Source of the DNA: a virus
Length of the DNA stretch: 21,411 bases
Virus record (IMG/VR): IMGVR_UViG_3300044981_000363
Coordinates: 1-21,411 of that record
Strand: one strand, 5' to 3'
Under the pieces are notes generated by a model. The model worked only from the letters and a program-made list of their open reading frames with translations, searched no databases and was not told where the DNA came from. Below are positions 19,097 to 21,411 of the stretch, piece after piece. The translations under genes were made by a program, and so were the position numbers. Every line of letters starts with the position of its first letter. Within the stretch, counting starts at the first letter, position 1.

Positions 19097-21088
19097 TTGA
19101 ATTACTGTATGGTAAAATTTGCTAACCCAGCAATGGCAGGACTAGAACGAGTAGCGTCCCTCGGAGACGGATACACGATCAATATGAAGTGGTACCAGGC
19201 TTATCCCGAGGTCTTCACTAACAAAATCGCTTATCATCTCTATTACTCTACTGCCGAGCTGGATGTTTTTAAGGAAGGTGTTAAGTATGTCATTATTGAG
19301 GGCGGTTGCCTCAGTGCGGATATTATTGATTTGACACCAGGACAAGATTATTGGTTCTCTGTTAGGCCGGTGGAGTATGATCCGGCCGTCATCACCTTTC
19401 TTCCTCAACTGCCTCGCGCCTACCACAGTGTTAGGTATTATCCTACTAGTATGTTAAGGGAAAACATTAGTGCGACAGATTTAGTTATTCCACTATTATG
19501 CACAGAAGGATTTACTACTCCTTATGGTATTGTTAAAATTGGCATCGAACTAATCGAATATTTAGCCATAGATACCGTCAATAATACTTTAATTGTTCCA
19601 CCAGCCAATAGCTCGGGGGCTCATTTGGAATTACAATCCAATGGAAAATATTATTTGCCCGGCCCTAATAATATAGGGCAAGGCAGTTTGGCTTCTTTGA
19701 CTTTGGTGACTGATAGCGCGGTGGATGAAACTTGGAGTATCAAGTGCGTAGAGAGTAGGGAAGATGGATACGGCAATCAAGTGCCCGCTAGATTTGAGGC
19801 TATTGGTTCTATCTCGGGTAATCCCACCGATCCTCATGGCAACTATTATATTTGGGAAGCTAACGGACCTATCGTCTCTAATGGTATTTTGAGTTTTTCG
19901 GTGGTGGAAACATCTCCTATTTTCAGGCCCTTTATCGTCGATAGTTCTGACTTTGGCGATTATTTTACCGTCCAAACTATTGGTGCCACTAGCACTCCGG
20001 GAGGTCGCGGTTTCAATAACACCCCCATCACTGAGCACACCGTTTCTGGTTTTGATGGGTACCAGTGTTGGAGCCCTATTGTTAGTGAGTTTATTTTTCA
20101 AGAAGATTCTGGCTGGGATCAAATCTATGCCTGCCAATCTCGTTTTGAGTATCCGCATTTCCCATTTACTGTGTTAGAAGGATATCATCAGGTAGCTCAG
20201 GATTATTTGTCTACCAACGACACCGCTGCGGACGCAGCCAATGTTACTTTCCCAGAATACGATTATGCCGGCTATCATAGAACTGACCCTGTTCAACTGC
20301 TCAATGGGACTTGTGTGGGTAGCTATATCGGCGGTCAAATGGGCTGTATTGATGGTTATGGTAATTATAGTATCTATCGTGGTCTTTCCCTAGAAAACCA
20401 GAACACCCAGAGGCAAGATGTTCTGCTATCAGTAACTGGACAGCCTGCTTGTTTGATTAGAAGGGAGCAAACTGGTATCACCTGCTCTTGTTATTTGGCT
20501 TCTAGTGAATACCCAGATGATCGTTGTCCCTTCTGTTATGGCACCAAATTTGTTTTTGGCTATACTCAATATTTCAATCCGCGTATGTCGGATGGTCGTA
20601 TTAAAATTAGATTGGGCCCTACTGCTGAAAACCTTAAAATGTATGAGGCAGGTATGGAATCCGAGTTTCCGGTAGACATGTGGACTTTGACCGTACCTAC
20701 CATTAAGACCAGAGATATTATTGTGACGTTTGATCAAGATGATAATGAGAGTTTCCGATATGAAGTGGCTAATGTCACCAGAAACAACACTATTCTCGGT
20801 TTGGATGGTGGCCAAAAAATGACTACTTTCAGAATTAGAAAGACGGACCCAGCCTATCAAATACGTATCTTCCGAGATACCTCCGATTTCCCGCAAACTC
20901 TCACCACTAGTCTGGCTTTTGCAGTAGGTTTGCCGCCTCATAATCACACTATTCAAGTAAATGAAAAAGTTTTGTCGGTTTGTCAAGTCAATCAAACCAC
21001 GGGTGTAGCACAGGGCCACAATCATCCAATAAATGGGGGAGTTGTTATGCCAGTGCTCGGACACACGCACTCTATAATTTTGCCATGA
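19097..21088 (+). CDS. Large virion protein with FN3-like, Cys-cluster and HxH regions (663 aa)
   Basis: The start is uncertain. TTG at 19097 has GGGAG 12 bases upstream; ATG at 19109 ('MVKFANP') has none. Residues ~25-110 resemble a fibronectin III fold ('AYHLYYSTAELDVFKEGVKYV...LTPGQDYWFSVRPVEY'). A long beta-rich centre follows. Residues 463-480 carry 'CSC...DDRCPFCYGTKFVFGY', a CxC plus CPxC cluster that should bind zinc or pair as disulphides. The C-terminus holds three HxH motifs: 'HNH' at 615-617 and 641-643, and 'HTH' at 656-658. HxH sites coordinate metal in the tips of T4 long and short tail fibres. The mix suggests a baseplate or fibre protein that stays folded through bound metal. 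Confidence 0.85.
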   Translation: MNYCMVKFANPAMAGLERVASLGDGYTINMKWYQAYPEVFTNKIAYHLYYSTAELDVFKEGVKYVIIEGGCLSADIIDLTPGQDYWFSVRPVEYDPAVITFLPQLPRAYHSVRYYPTSMLRENISATDLVIPLLCTEGFTTPYGIVKIGIELIEYLAIDTVNNTLIVPPANSSGAHLELQSNGKYYLPGPNNIGQGSLASLTLVTDSAVDETWSIKCVESREDGYGNQVPARFEAIGSISGNPTDPHGNYYIWEANGPIVSNGILSFSVVETSPIFRPFIVDSSDFGDYFTVQTIGATSTPGGRGFNNTPITEHTVSGFDGYQCWSPIVSEFIFQEDSGWDQIYACQSRFEYPHFPFTVLEGYHQVAQDYLSTNDTAADAANVTFPEYDYAGYHRTDPVQLLNGTCVGSYIGGQMGCIDGYGNYSIYRGLSLENQNTQRQDVLLSVTGQPACLIRREQTGITCSCYLASSEYPDDRCPFCYGTKFVFGYTQYFNPRMSDGRIKIRLGPTAENLKMYEAGMESEFPVDMWTLTVPTIKTRDIIVTFDQDDNESFRYEVANVTRNNTILGLDGGQKMTTFRIRKTDPAYQIRIFRDTSDFPQTLTTSLAFAVGLPPHNHTIQVNEKVLSVCQVNQTTGVAQGHNHPINGGVVMPVLGHTHSIILP

Positions 21089-21118
21089 CACAAATATGCA
21101 GTTATATTTGGTGTCATG
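21084..21118 (+). other. Strong hairpin at the 3' end of the 663-residue gene
   Basis: CATGACAC (21084-21091) plus AAATAT (21092-21097) pair with ATATTT (21104-21109) and GTGTCATG (21111-21118). That gives 14 pairs with one bulged G (21110) and a GCAGTT loop. The stem includes the gene's own TGA stop. No T-run follows, so it may protect the mRNA end or separate the virion gene from the endonuclease rather than terminate transcription. Confidence 0.6.
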
Positions 21119-21134
21119 CTGATATATAGTTAAT

Positions 21135-21411
21135 ATGAGAAAAATAGAAGACACATTAGGTTTAGATCGTAAAACGGCAGAAAAAGATTATCAAGAAATT
21201 GGCAACCTAAGAGGGCTTGCACGAAAATATGGAACAAGTCATGGGGCTGTTGCTCACATGTTTGATAGATTTGGGCTTTCTTACAATCATGATAAAACTG
21301 GGGCTCTCCCCGTCAATGACAATTATTTTAGTAGTCTTGTTGATCCTAATGTTGCTTATTGGATCGGGTTTTTGACGGCAGATGGATGTGTTTATAAGAA
21401 TTATTTGAGAT
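21135..21411 (+). CDS. LAGLIDADG homing endonuclease, 3'-truncated by window edge
   Basis: The first 92 codons are visible. An N-terminal helix-turn-helix-like unit ('EIGNLRGLARKYGTSHGAVAHMFDRFGL') resembles those in the LAGLIDADG protein at 15726-16748. The first LAGLIDADG motif is 'YWIGFLTADGCV' (residues ~75-86), matching 'YVAGFIAADGCV' in that protein. The two are therefore related, probably by dispersal within this phage lineage. The second motif must lie beyond the window. No clear ribosome site is present between the preceding hairpin and the ATG. Confidence 0.9.
   Translation, partial: MRKIEDTLGLDRKTAEKDYQEIGNLRGLARKYGTSHGAVAHMFDRFGLSYNHDKTGALPVNDNYFSSLVDPNVAYWIGFLTADGCVYKNYLR

Noticed and set aside
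20429-21154. 241-codon minus-strand frame opposite the 663-residue gene
   Set aside because: The plus-strand protein has clear Cys and HxH motifs. The antisense product has none and runs across the hairpin and the gene end.

Overview
The window reads as part of the late (virion structure) region of a large tailed bacteriophage. Genes are packed tightly, often with 1-4 base stop/start overlaps. Most plus-strand products are long, Ser/Thr/Gly/Ala-rich, beta-repeat proteins of the kind that build tail fibres, baseplate decorations and capsid-surface proteins. Four free-standing homing endonuclease genes are scattered between them. There is no tRNA, integrase, portal, terminase or major capsid gene here, so neither the host nor the exact phage group can be named. 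Every stop codon seen is TAA or TGA and the standard bacterial code fits throughout. No stretch longer than about 60 bases is without a gene.

Layout. (1) Bases 2-10595, plus strand: a run of structural genes. It starts with a 5'-truncated fibre-type protein and a 437-residue virion protein. Then come three long paralogues that share an N-terminal tag (565, 493 and 831 residues), a LamG-like lectin-fold protein and a 482-residue fibre-type protein. A GIY-YIG endonuclease gene sits between the first and second tagged paralogues. (2) 10653-13267, plus strand: a second GIY-YIG endonuclease whose stop overlaps the start of a patatin-like phospholipase, then a small beta-rich protein, an unknown helical protein and a cold-shock-domain protein. 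(3) 13268-14194, minus strand: a three-gene cassette encoding a virion-type protein, a small acidic protein and a coiled-coil protein with a C-terminal membrane segment. (4) 14220-15673, plus strand: two structural proteins, one with a striking Pro/His/Cys/Asp tail. (5) 15726-17819, plus strand: a LAGLIDADG endonuclease, two AT-rich unknown genes (one membrane-anchored) and a 55-residue zinc-ribbon-like gene. (6) 17816-19040: a 2H phosphoesterase (minus) diverging from an HExxH metalloprotease (plus) across a 43-base spacer holding an inverted repeat. (7) 19097-21088: a 663-residue virion protein with a Cys cluster and HxH motifs, followed by a hairpin and the 5' part of a second LAGLIDADG endonuclease.

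How it may work together (inference). The structural block appears to encode a set of surface fibres built from interchangeable modules: shared N-terminal tag, shared repeats, shared C-terminal domains. Several enzymes lie among these genes: phospholipase, metalloprotease and 2H phosphoesterase. They could act on the host envelope, on virion maturation, or against host nucleotide-signalling defences. The homing endonucleases sit exactly between structural genes, several next to RNA hairpins, which suggests repeated invasion of this region.
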